A DNA stretch of 64,000 nt from Candidatus Defluviilinea proxima. Lineage in GTDB: Bacteria; Chloroflexota; Anaerolineae; Anaerolineales; Villigracilaceae. Both the position numbers and the translations under genes were made by a program. The notes below the pieces were generated by a model. That model did not search any database and was not told where the DNA came from. It saw only the letters and a program-made list of their open reading frames with translations. Where the stretch lies: positions 4,231,501 through 4,295,500 of the forward strand of contig JADKIW010000001.1 in NCBI GenBank assembly GCA_016721115.1, written 5' to 3'. Shown here one piece after another: positions 1-9,016 of this stretch; the stretch's first letter is position 1; each line of letters starts with the position of its first letter.

Positions 1-2073
1 GATGTAAACGCTTTGCAATTGCAACATCCTGAAAAAACAGATGTCAAGATCCAACTCAACGCCTGGGATTTCGGCGGGCAGGAGGTGTATCGTGTCACGC
101 ATCAGTTCTTCTTCAGCCGCCGTTCGCTCTACCTGCTGGTCTGGGAGCCGCGCCGCGGCGTTCAGCAATGTCAGGTGGAAGACTGGCTGAACATGATCCG
201 CCTGCGAGTCGGGGATGAAGCACGTGTCATCATCGTCTCTACCAACAAAGAATCGGGCGGGCACATCGCGCGCATCGATAAACCTGTTTTCAGACAACAA
301 TATGGGGATATGATCGTCGGCTTTCATGAAGTGGACAGCTTAGTCCCTGACCCAGCCACAGGCGAGATGGTTGGCATCGCCGAGTTGAAAAGACTCATCG
401 CTGAGCACGCGGCTGGGTTGGAGCAAATGGGAATGGGCTTCAACAACGATTGGAAAGCCGCCCGTGATGAACTGCTCGCCCGCGAAGAGCCAAGAATCTC
501 TTATACAGCATTTGCCAAAACCTGCGCCGATCACAGTTTGAGCGAGATCGATACAAGCACTTTGGCACACCTGATGCACGACCTCGGGTATATCGTCCAT
601 TACAGCGAAGACGAGAAATTGCGCGACGATGTTGTGCTCAAACCTGAATGGCTGACCAAAGCCATCGGCTTTGTGCTGGAAGACCGCGTCACTGCCGAGC
701 ACGAAGGTATTCTGCCTGACAATTACTTATATAAAGTGTGGCACGACCATTCTTTCAAAGGCGAACCGCAATACAATCCTGAGCTCTATCCGTTCTTCCT
801 GCGTTTGATGGAGAAGTACGATGTTTCCTATCGTCTGCCCGAGGGGGATGCGAGTCTAGTGGCACAACATGTACCACAAATACAACCAACGACTTTACCA
901 TGGCTGCCTGAGGAAGAACCAAAAGAAAATCAACGCAGGCTCGGCATGGTCTGTGTGATGGATGAAGCACCTCCAGGGTTAATTCCGTGGATGATTGTCC
1001 GTACACATGATTATGCTTATCCGATCGGTCAACACAGCCTGCACTGGCAAAAAGGAATGTTCCTGAAGAATGACCGTCACGGCGAAGCCATGCTCGTATT
1101 GCGCGGGCGTGAGTTCCACATGTATGCAGAAGCCGTCTGGCCCGAATACTTTATGAACGTCTTGCGTCAGCGGCTGAGCAAACTCATCACCGATAACTGG
1201 CCTGGCTTGGAAGGGCGCTATTCCTTCACCGTGCCTTGCAAGAACAATACATGTGAAGGTCGTTTTGAGATCGCAGCATTACGCGAATTTCTAAACGAAG
1301 GCGACGAGACCATCCGCTGCCAAAAATGCCGTGAACGCCAAAACATTATCGAATTGCTCTATGGCTTTGAAGACTATGATGTCCGCGAAAGGCTAACCGA
1401 AATTCAACGAACAGTTGAGCACGGCTTTGCAGATGTTGGCGATGCCTTTGAGAAACTACGCAGTCAAATTGCCAACAATGTCTTGGTCACAATGAAGGCA
1501 ATGGCAAACGAAGCCAAAAACGGTCCGCGTTTGTTCACGGTTGAGCCAGTCGACGGAAGATGGCAATGGATCAATAAGAAATATAAATTGCAGCTTTGGT
1601 GTGAAGCCGAAGATTGTCAACATCCTGTATATGATGGCTTGGGCATCTACGAATTCAAGATGACAAGCGAATGGCTTGCCCAAATTGCGCCATACGCCAA
1701 TTTCATCGTTGGCGTGATGAAAACCCTCTTGCCAATGGTTGCCCCGTCTGTGAATGTATTATTCGGCTCTGGCACATTTGACCAGTGGAAATACAAAGAC
1801 CATTTGAGCTTGATACAAACATCCCTCAGCAGTGTGTTGCCTGAAGGCATTAAAGTCCACGACCCGGGTCGTTTGAAAGATGGGGTGCTTACAGAGCAGG
1901 AACGGTCTGGTCTTTTAGCTTTGCATGGTTTCCTGCGCGAGGTTGATGCAAATCAAGAAAGAATAGGGCTATATCGAATCCCAACTTACACTGGCGATTT
2001 CACATGGGTGTGCAAGAAACACTACGACTTGATGCAATCGAAGATTCCTGATGTGATTCCATCTCACAGTTAA
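1..2073 (+). CDS. Roco-type GTPase (Roc-COR), 5' end outside window
   Basis: The frame is open at the left edge, so the start lies upstream. The visible part begins inside a Roc GTPase domain: the G3 motif WDFGGQE lies at about 64-84, and a G4-like STNKE follows near 238-252. A COR-like region comes next, then a four-cysteine motif (CKNNTC and CQKC, about 1237-1330) that looks like a small zinc ribbon, and a C-terminal domain rich in W and F. The whole order matches the complete LRR-Roc-COR protein at 16549-19452, so an LRR or other sensor domain is expected upstream. Roco proteins are dimeric GTPases; their bacterial roles are mostly unknown. A terminator-like hairpin follows, so this is probably the last gene of its transcript. 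Family assignment is solid, function is open. Confidence 0.85.
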   Translation, partial: DVNALQLQHPEKTDVKIQLNAWDFGGQEVYRVTHQFFFSRRSLYLLVWEPRRGVQQCQVEDWLNMIRLRVGDEARVIIVSTNKESGGHIARIDKPVFRQQYGDMIVGFHEVDSLVPDPATGEMVGIAELKRLIAEHAAGLEQMGMGFNNDWKAARDELLAREEPRISYTAFAKTCADHSLSEIDTSTLAHLMHDLGYIVHYSEDEKLRDDVVLKPEWLTKAIGFVLEDRVTAEHEGILPDNYLYKVWHDHSFKGEPQYNPELYPFFLRLMEKYDVSYRLPEGDASLVAQHVPQIQPTTLPWLPEEEPKENQRRLGMVCVMDEAPPGLIPWMIVRTHDYAYPIGQHSLHWQKGMFLKNDRHGEAMLVLRGREFHMYAEAVWPEYFMNVLRQRLSKLITDNWPGLEGRYSFTVPCKNNTCEGRFEIAALREFLNEGDETIRCQKCRERQNIIELLYGFEDYDVRERLTEIQRTVEHGFADVGDAFEKLRSQIANNVLVTMKAMANEAKNGPRLFTVEPVDGRWQWINKKYKLQLWCEAEDCQHPVYDGLGIYEFKMTSEWLAQIAPYANFIVGVMKTLLPMVAPSVNVLFGSGTFDQWKYKDHLSLIQTSLSSVLPEGIKVHDPGRLKDGVLTEQERSGLLALHGFLREVDANQERIGLYRIPTYTGDFTWVCKKHYDLMQSKIPDVIPSHS

Positions 2074-2093
2074 GACTCACGAGAGAAAAAAGA

Positions 2094-2132
2094 TGACAGC
2101 CGCTTCACAAGTGACTGTCACCTTTTTGTTTT
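2094..2132 (+). terminator. Terminator after the first Roco gene
   Basis: TGACAG at 2094-2099 pairs with CTGTCA at 2115-2120, and the downstream strand continues with a T-rich run (CTTTTTGTTTT). It lies about 20 bases after the stop codon. Confidence 0.6.
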
Positions 2133-2181
2133 AATGAGATCGGCTCAAACCTCTCGTAAAACCGTGCAATGGTTATGAAAG

Positions 2182-2187
2182 TATAAT
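2182..2187 (+). promoter_or_regulatory. -10 box of murJ, near-leaderless
   Basis: A perfect TATAAT ends only 8 bases before the murJ ATG at 2196, so the transcript would start at or next to the start codon. No Shine-Dalgarno sequence is visible and no good -35 box was seen. Confidence 0.5.
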
Positions 2188-2195
2188 CGTGCCCT

Positions 2196-3761
2196 ATGAC
2201 AAATACCGCCAACCGCCAGATCGCCCGCGCCGCAGGGACCGTGATGTTCGCCATCGTGTTCGGTCAACTCGCCGGGCTTGCGAGCAAGATCCTTGTGGCA
2301 CGGGCTTTCCCAGCCAGCGATCTCGATGCATTCTTCACAGCGAACCGTGTCAGTGAGACGCTTTTCAATCTCATTGCCGCAGGCGCGCTTGGCTCCGCCT
2401 TCCTCCCAACTTTTACAGGACTGCTTGTCAAGGACGAGAAAGCATCCGCGTGGAAACTTGCATCGTCACTTATCAACCTCGTTACGTTGATCCTGAGTAT
2501 TGCCGCGTTGCTGGCTTCCCTGTTCGCGCCACAGATCGTCCGCTACCTTTTAGCGCCGGGGCTTTCCCGTGACCTTGAGACCTTTGCACTGGCAGTGAAC
2601 CTGCTTCGCATCCAATCCGTCTCCGCAGTTCTGTTCGGCATTGGCGGATTGGTCATCAGCATTCTCAACGCACACCAGGTCTTTTTTATCCCTCAGATCA
2701 CAGCCGCGATGTATCAACTAGGGCAGATCTTCGGTGTGGTGGTTTTGGGGCGCTGGATGGGAATCTACGGATTGGCCTGGGGTGTTGTGATCGGTGCAAG
2801 TTTATTTTTGCTGATCCAACTGCCGTCACTATTCAAACTCAAAGGTGAATTTTCACTTTCATTTGGATTGGGCGACCAAAACGTCATCAGGGTGTTTCAA
2901 TTGATGTTGCCCCGTGTATTTGGTACGGCTATCGTCCAATTGAATTTTTGGGTCAACAACAACCTGAGCTCCAAAATGGTGGAAGGGAGCATCCAAAGCA
3001 TCTCTTATGGATTTGCCCTGATGGTGATGGCGCAAGCCGCGATTGCCCAATCCGTTGCGATCGCCGCCATGCCGACCTTTTCCGCTCAACACGCATTGGG
3101 CAAAGTGGACGAGATGCGTTCGTCACTGGCGTCCGCTTTGCGTGGGATGTTCATGCTCTCGCTTCCTGCCAGTGTGGGCTTGATCCTGCTTGCGAGACCA
3201 ATTGTCTCCATGTTGTTTGAGCGCGGGGAATTCACTGCAACGATCACTGAGATGACCGCCTGGGCATTGGTCTGGTATGCGGCAGGGTTGGTCGGTCACA
3301 GCGTGATGGAAGTGTTAACCCGCGCTTTCTACGCACAACAAGATACAAAAACGCCCGTGGTCATTGGCGTCATCGCAATGGGATTGAATATTGTATTCAG
3401 CATCACCTTTCCGAAACTCTTTGAACAGATCGGCTGGCTCCCATTGGGAGGTCTGGCGCTGGCGAACTCTTTTGCCACCGCTCTCGAAGCAACCGCTTTA
3501 TTTATTTTTATGCGCAAACGCCTGAATGGTATTGAGGGCAGATCCATTGTGGATGGCGCATGGCGTGTTGGATCGGCAGGGCTCGGAATGGCGATCGGCT
3601 TATTGTTCTGGATCCAGCTATCGGGTGGGATGAACCGTTGGATCGTCGCGTTGGGAGGCGTTGCCGTTGGTGGAGTCATCTATTTGGCAGGCGTCATACT
3701 TCTCAAAGTCCCCGAAGTTAAAATGATACTGGATATTGTGGCGCGTCGATTCAAAAAGTGA
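2196..3761 (+). CDS. murJ: Lipid II flippase MurJ
   Basis: 521 residues, the usual length for MurJ/MviN. The protein is almost entirely hydrophobic, with about 14 predicted membrane helices. The N-terminus carries the family's early pattern (FGQLAGLASKILVARAFPAS), and a conserved segment with FERGEFT lies near residue 345. MurJ moves lipid II, the undecaprenyl-linked peptidoglycan precursor, across the inner membrane in the MOP exporter superfamily. The gene stands alone between two terminators with its own TATAAT box directly before the ATG, so it is probably a single-gene transcript. Other MOP flippases (for example O-antigen Wzx) are the main alternative, but length and sequence style favour MurJ. 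Confidence 0.93.
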   Translation: MTNTANRQIARAAGTVMFAIVFGQLAGLASKILVARAFPASDLDAFFTANRVSETLFNLIAAGALGSAFLPTFTGLLVKDEKASAWKLASSLINLVTLILSIAALLASLFAPQIVRYLLAPGLSRDLETFALAVNLLRIQSVSAVLFGIGGLVISILNAHQVFFIPQITAAMYQLGQIFGVVVLGRWMGIYGLAWGVVIGASLFLLIQLPSLFKLKGEFSLSFGLGDQNVIRVFQLMLPRVFGTAIVQLNFWVNNNLSSKMVEGSIQSISYGFALMVMAQAAIAQSVAIAAMPTFSAQHALGKVDEMRSSLASALRGMFMLSLPASVGLILLARPIVSMLFERGEFTATITEMTAWALVWYAAGLVGHSVMEVLTRAFYAQQDTKTPVVIGVIAMGLNIVFSITFPKLFEQIGWLPLGGLALANSFATALEATALFIFMRKRLNGIEGRSIVDGAWRVGSAGLGMAIGLLFWIQLSGGMNRWIVALGGVAVGGVIYLAGVILLKVPEVKMILDIVARRFKK

Positions 3762-3771
3762 CACAGATAAA

Positions 3772-3803
3772 ACATAAGGGCGACCCGTAGGTCGCCCTTA
3801 TGT
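3772..3803. terminator. Bidirectional terminator between murJ and 3812-4033
   Basis: Perfect inverted repeat with 14-base arms (3772-3785 and 3790-3803) and a CGTA loop, placed between two convergent genes. The core GGGCGACC resembles the REP-like repeats found elsewhere in the window. Confidence 0.75.
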
Positions 3804-3811
3804 TTATAAAA

Positions 3812-4033
3812 CTATTTCTTCTGCACGGCAGAGAGGAAACCACCGAGCAAGCTCATGGCATCGGCGGCATCAAGTTTGCCGTCGTGTCCCGCCACGAGGA
3901 TCTTATCCACGAGCGCATCGAAGGTGTCGGGAAGCTTGTCCTTCAAGAATTGAATGACAATATTGACCACTGATTGGGCCGTTTCCTTTGGCAAGCCTGT
4001 TTTCTTCACGATCAAGTTTACAAGTTCGTCCAT
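3812..4033 (-). CDS. Small helical protein of unknown function (73 aa)
   Basis: A 73-residue soluble, probably all-helical protein starting MDELVNLIVKKTGL, with a purine-rich ribosome site (AAAAGGAGAAAA) just before the ATG at 4033. It has no signal peptide, membrane segment or cysteine. The repeated pattern of hydrophobic residues (LVNLIVKK, VVNIVIQFLKDKLP) suggests a three- or four-helix bundle. It resembles small DUF2267/DUF2780-type helical proteins in style only; I cannot assign a family with confidence. It lies 22 bases after the DUF212 gene on the same strand and may be the last gene of the xseA-xseB-DUF212 transcript. Confidence 0.7.
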   Translation of the reverse strand: MDELVNLIVKKTGLPKETAQSVVNIVIQFLKDKLPDTFDALVDKILVAGHDGKLDAADAMSLLGGFLSAVQKK

Positions 4034-4055
4034 TTTATTTTCTCCTTTTAATTAT

Positions 4056-4508
4056 TTATTTCCACACAAGCCATTGCGCGGTTGCGACGATGAGGCCGAG
4101 CAAAATGCCTCCTGCAACTTCCAACGGCGTATGACCTAATACTTCACGCAGGTCTCTTTCACTAAAGATGTGCCCGCGTAATAATTCATCGAACAACACA
4201 TTGATCCTCTGCGCGTGAATACCAGCCTGCCTGCGAACACCCGCCGCGTCATATGTAACGATCATGGTGATCGCCACACCCAACGCGAACAGCGGATTAT
4301 CAAAACCATGATACAGCCCAACGGCAAATACAGTGCCGGTCACCAGCGATGAATGCGAACTTGGCATGCCGCCCGTGGTGATCATCAATGCCCAATTCCA
4401 TTTGCGAGTGCGTAAGTAATCAAGCGGCAGTTTGATGATCTGCGCCAACAGCCATGCGATCAACCCGGCGATCAACGCTTTATTTTGAAGGATAGCATCT
4501 AAGTTCAT
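4056..4508 (-). CDS. DUF212 / divergent PAP2-family membrane protein
   Basis: 150 residues with several membrane helices and the family's conserved GGMPSSHSSLVTG segment (about residues 46-58), plus DAAGVRRQAGIHAQ and LGHTPLEVAGG further on. The SSH and TPLE patterns correspond to the acid-phosphatase-like (PAP2) core seen in DUF212 proteins such as Bacillus YuiD; the true substrate of this family is not established. The ATG overlaps the xseB stop codon (ATGA), so translation is probably coupled. Confidence 0.87.
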   Translation of the reverse strand: MNLDAILQNKALIAGLIAWLLAQIIKLPLDYLRTRKWNWALMITTGGMPSSHSSLVTGTVFAVGLYHGFDNPLFALGVAITMIVTYDAAGVRRQAGIHAQRINVLFDELLRGHIFSERDLREVLGHTPLEVAGGILLGLIVATAQWLVWK

Positions 4509-4750
4509 TCGGATTCTTCCTCGAAAGCTGTGACCGCATCACCGGCCACCTGCTTCACTTTGAGCTCTGCCACTTCGAGCAACACGCCGCATCTCGACGC
4601 CAAAGCCTGCCCCCGCTCGAATAACTTGATCGCATCTTCCAGTTGACTCTGCTCATCTTCCAGAATAGCAACAGTCTGCTCTAATTCGGCTAACGCTTCT
4701 TCATACGATAATTCTTCAACAGGCTTTTGGGTGGGTTTAGACTTTGCCAT
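4505..4750 (-). CDS. xseB: Exodeoxyribonuclease VII small subunit
   Basis: 81 residues from the ATG at 4750, chosen because GGAG lies 5-6 bases before it; a GTG two codons earlier sits on that ribosome site. The core reads SYEEALAELEQTVAILE followed by the helical segment ending LFERGQAL, the XseB signature. XseB binds in several copies along the coiled-coil arm of XseA to form exonuclease VII, which degrades single-stranded DNA into oligonucleotides. It lies 15 bases behind xseA and overlaps the next gene by 4 bases. Confidence 0.93.
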   Translation of the reverse strand: MAKSKPTQKPVEELSYEEALAELEQTVAILEDEQSQLEDAIKLFERGQALASRCGVLLEVAELKVKQVAGDAVTAFEEESE

Positions 4751-4765
4751 AAACACTCCAATAAT

Positions 4766-5977
4766 TTACGATTTACGAACTTCGATCTCACCGTCAGAGA
4801 CTCTGACCTTCATCTCATCGCTTGCATCTGCAACGCGAGATATAACTTTACCATCTTTTTTATTTGTTACCACAGCATATCCGCGCGCCAACACTGCCAG
4901 CGGACTCAACGCTTCCAGCCGTCTCGTCATCCCCTGTACGTGTGTGGATTGTAACTGAATTCGATGCAACAGGGATGTGTACGCCCGTCGCGATAACTCA
5001 TCCACACGTTGTGCTTCCGATTGGATGCGCCGGGCAGGAGAAGTGTATCGAAGCTGAGCAATCAAAGAGGAAAGAACATTCTTCTGTTCAGAGATCAGGC
5101 TCACGGTCGCAGAGACGAGACGCGAGTCGTAGTTTTGCAACTCTGCTTGCAGGTCCAAGAGCGTGATCGAGGTCGCAAGTTCTGCGGCGGCAGTAGGAGT
5201 CGGCGCACGCAGGTCGGCGGCAAAATCACAGAGGGTAAAGTCCGTTTCGTGGCCCACACCTGAGATCACAGGAACATCCGAAGCTGCAACTGCACGCACA
5301 ACGCGCTCATCATTGAACGCCCAAAGATCCTCAATGGAACCTCCGCCGCGCGCAACAATGATCACATCAGGCTGTTGACGGTTGAGAGATTGAATGGCTT
5401 TGACCAATGCAGGCGGCGCCTCGGTCCCTTGCACGGGCGAAGGAGCGAGAAGTACTTCTACCAACGGCAAACGCCTTCGCAGTGTATTCAACATATCGCG
5501 CAACGCCGCACCCGTAGCAGACGTGACGATACCAATTCGTTTTGGGAATTCGGGAATGGGACGTTTACGCTCAGGGTCAAATAATCCTTCCGCCTCAAGC
5601 ATGGACTTGAGCCGCAGAAATTCTTGAAACAATGCACCTTCACCCACAGGTCGAATTTGATCCGCGTAAAGTTGATACTGTCCCTGTGGTTCATATACCC
5701 CGATCTTGCCATGCACTTCCACTTCCATGCCATCGCGCAAGGACAAGTTAAGCCGTGCCGCGCTTGTCTTCCACATCACACACTTGAGCGAGGCGTTCGC
5801 ATCTTTCATCGTGAAGTAGATATGCCCTGAAGCAGGCCGCGAAAGATTCGAGATCTCACCCTGCACCCAAACATCCTGAAGGATTTCATCTTCTTCCAAC
5901 AACTTGCGAAGATGAAACGTCAGCTTGGAGACGGTGTATGTTTGCGGAGCAGGCGCGGGGAAAAGAGAAGGTTGCAT
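4766..5977 (-). CDS. xseA: Exodeoxyribonuclease VII large subunit
   Basis: 403 residues. An N-terminal OB-fold (WVQGEISNLSRPASGHIYF, about residues 39-57) binds single-stranded DNA. The catalytic domain carries KRIGIVTSATGAALRD, VARGGGSIEDLWAFNDE and ISGVGHETDFTLCDFAADLR, all hallmark motifs of XseA. A long helical region follows that would bind XseB. Catalytic subunit of exonuclease VII, acting in DNA repair in the cytoplasm. First gene of xseA-xseB-DUF212 on the minus strand. Confidence 0.96.
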   Translation of the reverse strand: MQPSLFPAPAPQTYTVSKLTFHLRKLLEEDEILQDVWVQGEISNLSRPASGHIYFTMKDANASLKCVMWKTSAARLNLSLRDGMEVEVHGKIGVYEPQGQYQLYADQIRPVGEGALFQEFLRLKSMLEAEGLFDPERKRPIPEFPKRIGIVTSATGAALRDMLNTLRRRLPLVEVLLAPSPVQGTEAPPALVKAIQSLNRQQPDVIIVARGGGSIEDLWAFNDERVVRAVAASDVPVISGVGHETDFTLCDFAADLRAPTPTAAAELATSITLLDLQAELQNYDSRLVSATVSLISEQKNVLSSLIAQLRYTSPARRIQSEAQRVDELSRRAYTSLLHRIQLQSTHVQGMTRRLEALSPLAVLARGYAVVTNKKDGKVISRVADASDEMKVRVSDGEIEVRKS

Positions 5978-6084
5978 TGATGGGAGGATAATCGAAAACT
6001 GAGTATGTTGGAAGGTTCAAAGACAAAAAATATTTTCGCCTATAATGGACAAAACTTTATTACGGAAGTCTACAAGGACACAAC

Positions 6085-6687
6085 ATGAAGACAAGATGGA
6101 TCGAACCCGTCACACTTACAGGCACAACTGTTATTTTGGAACCGCTCGCGCTGGAACATGCTGATGACTTGACATCAGCTGTCAAGGACGGGGAACTTTG
6201 GAAGTTGTGGTTTACTTCCGTCCCTTCACCTGAAAAAGTGGATGCCTACATCAAGACAGCGCTCGATATGCGCGAGAATGCAGGCTGGATGCCGTTCGCT
6301 GTACGCCACAAAGAATCGAACCAGATCATCGGCTCCACCCGCTACTGCAACGTGGACGAGGTCAACCAACGGCTGGAGATCGGGTACACGTTTTATGCGA
6401 AAAGTTACCAGCGGACATCGGTCAACACCGAATGTAAATACCTGTTATTGAGCCATGCCTTCGAAACATTAGATGCCATCGCCGTGGAACTCCGCACGCA
6501 CTGGCATAATCACAAGTCCCGGGCGGCGATTGCCCGGCTCGGCGCCAAGCAAGATGGGGTGCTAAGAAACCACCAAAAATCAGCGGATGGTGTGTATCGT
6601 GACACTGTGGTATTTTCGGTTATTAATCTGGAATGGCCAGTTGTAAAAAAGTCGTTAGAGTTCAAATTGAGCAGTCAATACCGATAA
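6085..6687 (+). CDS. GNAT acetyltransferase, RimJ/RimL type
   Basis: 200 residues. The N-terminal pattern TGTTVILEPLALEHADDL and the later segment RLEIGYTFYAKSYQRTSVN followed by AFETLDAIAVELRTHWHN fit the RimJ/RimL branch of GNAT N-acetyltransferases, which move an acetyl group from acetyl-CoA to protein N-termini or small amines. The substrate cannot be told from sequence. A TATAAT lies at 6041-6046. The frame ends 26 bases before the ATG of the HIT gene, which has its own -10 box inside the end of this gene. Confidence 0.85.
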   Translation: MKTRWIEPVTLTGTTVILEPLALEHADDLTSAVKDGELWKLWFTSVPSPEKVDAYIKTALDMRENAGWMPFAVRHKESNQIIGSTRYCNVDEVNQRLEIGYTFYAKSYQRTSVNTECKYLLLSHAFETLDAIAVELRTHWHNHKSRAAIARLGAKQDGVLRNHQKSADGVYRDTVVFSVINLEWPVVKKSLEFKLSSQYR

Positions 6688-6713
6688 TTTCTCTGCTAAA
6701 ATTCAACCATCCT

Positions 6714-7196
6714 ATGAATCAACTTTGGTCTCCCTGGCGTATGGAATATATCGACAACAACAATAAAGAAGAAGGCTGTGTGTTCTGCAACGCACAGGCA
6801 AGGGAAGATGGTGCTGAGAATCTGATCGCCTATCGCGGCGAACGTGCCTATGTCATTCTCAACCGCTATCCCTACACAAGTGGACACTTGATGGTGATCC
6901 CGTTTACCCACGTCTCCAGCCTCGAGGAACTCGACCCCGAAACTCGCGCTGAGATGATGGAACTCACATCTCGTTGTACAACCGTCTTAAAAAGTATTTA
7001 CAAACCGCAAGGATTCAACGTGGGCGTGAATATGGGCGAAGCCGCTGGCGCTGGTGTGCTTGGGCACGTCCACATTCACATCGTCCCACGCTGGAAAGGC
7101 GACACGAACTTTATGACCGCCGTTGGGCAGACACGCGTGTTACCCGAGGCGTTGGAAGACACGTATTTGCGCGTGAAAAAAGAATTCGCGAAGTAA
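6714..7196 (+). CDS. HIT-family nucleotide hydrolase/phosphorylase
   Basis: 160 residues from the ATG at 6714. The N-terminus MNQLWSPWRMEYI is characteristic of one HIT branch. A CVFC pair follows near residue 22, and the triad HVHIHIVPRW lies near residues 118-127. HIT proteins hydrolyse or phosphorolyse dinucleoside polyphosphates such as Ap4A, or nucleoside phosphoramidates, through the central His. The upstream in-frame extension to 6633 is rejected because it overlaps the previous gene and lies ahead of the family's conserved N-terminus. An extended -10 (TGCTAAAAT, 6694-6702) lies 11 bases before the ATG. Confidence 0.92.
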   Translation: MNQLWSPWRMEYIDNNNKEEGCVFCNAQAREDGAENLIAYRGERAYVILNRYPYTSGHLMVIPFTHVSSLEELDPETRAEMMELTSRCTTVLKSIYKPQGFNVGVNMGEAAGAGVLGHVHIHIVPRWKGDTNFMTAVGQTRVLPEALEDTYLRVKKEFAK

Positions 7197-7236
7197 TCTC
7201 CTTGCATAAATAAAAACAGTGGTTAATTCTCTTTTG

Positions 7237-7302
7237 AACCACAGAGACACGGAACCACGGAGAAAATTAATTAAAACTCCGTGACTCAGTGTCTCTGTGG
7301 TT
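7237..7302. repeat. Long inverted repeat between the HIT gene and the lipoprotein cluster
   Basis: AACCACAGAGACAC (7237-7250) is exactly reversed as GTGTCTCTGTGGTT (7289-7302), with an inner ACGGAG/CTCCGT pair. Only one copy occurs in this window. The sequence type resembles dispersed palindromic repeats common in environmental genomes. No T-run follows, so it is not a typical terminator. Confidence 0.7.
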
Positions 7303-7390
7303 AAGATTTGAAGCACTTTAAGAAGTTCCAATAAATAATAAATCAAATAGGGGATATTCAAAGCAATGCTTCCGAGTAACAATACTCCTC

Positions 7391-9016
7391 ATGAGAAAAA
7401 CTTATTACACAACCATACTAACTTTGATCTTGCTTATAAGTTGCAGTCCGAATGCGGCACCAAAACTGAATACACCTGTTCAAAGCGACAGTATCGTACC
7501 AGTCGTTGAAACAACAGCAACTCCTGAATTACAAGCACAGGCACAACCACAACCCCAAGTTGCATCCACATCACAGCCGATCCCACTGCCAACCACATTG
7601 GGACCAGATGAATTTCCTCAGGGCTACAATCCATTGACGGGGCAACGTGTGGCTGATCCATCCCTGCTCAAGATCCCAGCCGTGTTGGTTTCTATTTCAC
7701 ATTTTCCGCCGGTGGCACGTCCGCAGGCAGGGTTTTCGTTTGCGCCGTTTGTTTACGAGTATTTCATCACCGAAGGCTCCACGCGACATCTTGCAGTTTT
7801 CTATGGTGAAGATCCTGCGCCTGAAATTCCCATTCACGGTGATTGCGAGATCAGAAAAGAGCCATTCACGCAAACCAAACTTGTTCTTGGCAATCGAGTT
7901 TGGTACGACACGAATCAAAACGGCCTTCAAGATCCTGGCGAGAATGGTGTGGGCGGCATCTGCGTCAACTTGTATGATGCGAGCAACAACGTCATCCAAC
8001 AAACCACAACAGATAGCAACGGCTATTACGCCTTCAATGTGGACGCTGGGCAATATGTTGTCGAATTCGTGAAGCCGTCGTGGTTGGAATTTACGCAGAA
8101 AAATGTTGGGGATGAGACTCAAGATAGTGATGCGGATCAGGCGTCGGGTCGGAGTGACGCGCTGAATGTCAACGCTTCGCTTCTTTATCTGGACGCAGGT
8201 CTGATTCCCAATTCCGATCTTTCTCCTACTCCCGATCCATCTGCCACACTCCCCGCCCCAGAAATTGGACCCGTCCGCTCGGGGCGTTTGGTGTATCGCT
8301 TTCTCGGAGGCTTTTACCAATTTAGTTGCTTGATCTACGCATCCGCTGACCCTGACGTGCTGGCCGAGATTCCCGGTTGCGCCACGGTGCCGCATACCGC
8401 TTCAGGTGGAGGAGCGATGTTACCGCTCGAACGCATGGACAGGATCGCGGCACAAAACAGCAAAGATGTTTCGAGCTTCAATTACACAAGCAATCTATTT
8501 TCAGAGGAAGCACCAGCGGGAGGCAAACCCGCGCAAGAGTTATATGAATATTGGGCACGCTTGAATCAATCGAAGTGGGTGTATGACGCAGCCTCAGGTG
8601 CATGGTGGCGCTACGTGGACAAATCCAGTGAAGAGACCGCTGGCGTTCTCAACCCATTAGTGGATCGTTTGAACAATCGTCAGGTGATGGCCGAGAATAT
8701 CATAGTGCTCTTTGCCGAGCATACCGTGGTCACACCGACCATTGTGGATATCAATTTCGAGATTGGAGAAAAAGGCAAAGCCTACCTCTTCCGTGATGGA
8801 CAGATGTACGATATTCAATGGAGTACGCGCGCAGGGGAGTACGAGAAAACCACTGGTTTGCGCAGGCCCATGCAATTCATCAATGCTGATGGCACGCCAG
8901 CCAAGCTCAAGCCAGGTCACACATGGGTTGTGATTTTTAATTTACAATCCTATTTGGAAGAACAATCGAATGGTATCTGGCGCGCAAGATTTGTCGCACC
9001 ACAAGGTGCAAAATAG
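7391..9016 (+). CDS. DUF3048 lipoprotein with inserted SdrD/Cna-B-like domain, copy 1
   Basis: 541 residues. A lipoprotein signal ends in LLISC near residue 18, followed by a P/Q/T-rich linker. A DUF3048 (YerB-like) domain starts at NPLTGQRVADPSLLKIPAV and runs to the FYGE segment. It is then interrupted by about 125 residues holding an SdrD/Cna-B-type beta domain (GNRVWYDTNQNGLQDPGENG, then TTDSNGYYAFNVDAGQY). DUF3048 resumes at GPVRSGRLVY and ends with the C-terminal pattern LFRDGQMYDIQW ... LKPGHTWVV. The protein is exported and lipid-anchored; its function is unknown. First of three tandem paralogs, with the next gene overlapping its end. Confidence 0.88.
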   Translation: MRKTYYTTILTLILLISCSPNAAPKLNTPVQSDSIVPVVETTATPELQAQAQPQPQVASTSQPIPLPTTLGPDEFPQGYNPLTGQRVADPSLLKIPAVLVSISHFPPVARPQAGFSFAPFVYEYFITEGSTRHLAVFYGEDPAPEIPIHGDCEIRKEPFTQTKLVLGNRVWYDTNQNGLQDPGENGVGGICVNLYDASNNVIQQTTTDSNGYYAFNVDAGQYVVEFVKPSWLEFTQKNVGDETQDSDADQASGRSDALNVNASLLYLDAGLIPNSDLSPTPDPSATLPAPEIGPVRSGRLVYRFLGGFYQFSCLIYASADPDVLAEIPGCATVPHTASGGGAMLPLERMDRIAAQNSKDVSSFNYTSNLFSEEAPAGGKPAQELYEYWARLNQSKWVYDAASGAWWRYVDKSSEETAGVLNPLVDRLNNRQVMAENIIVLFAEHTVVTPTIVDINFEIGEKGKAYLFRDGQMYDIQWSTRAGEYEKTTGLRRPMQFINADGTPAKLKPGHTWVVIFNLQSYLEEQSNGIWRARFVAPQGAK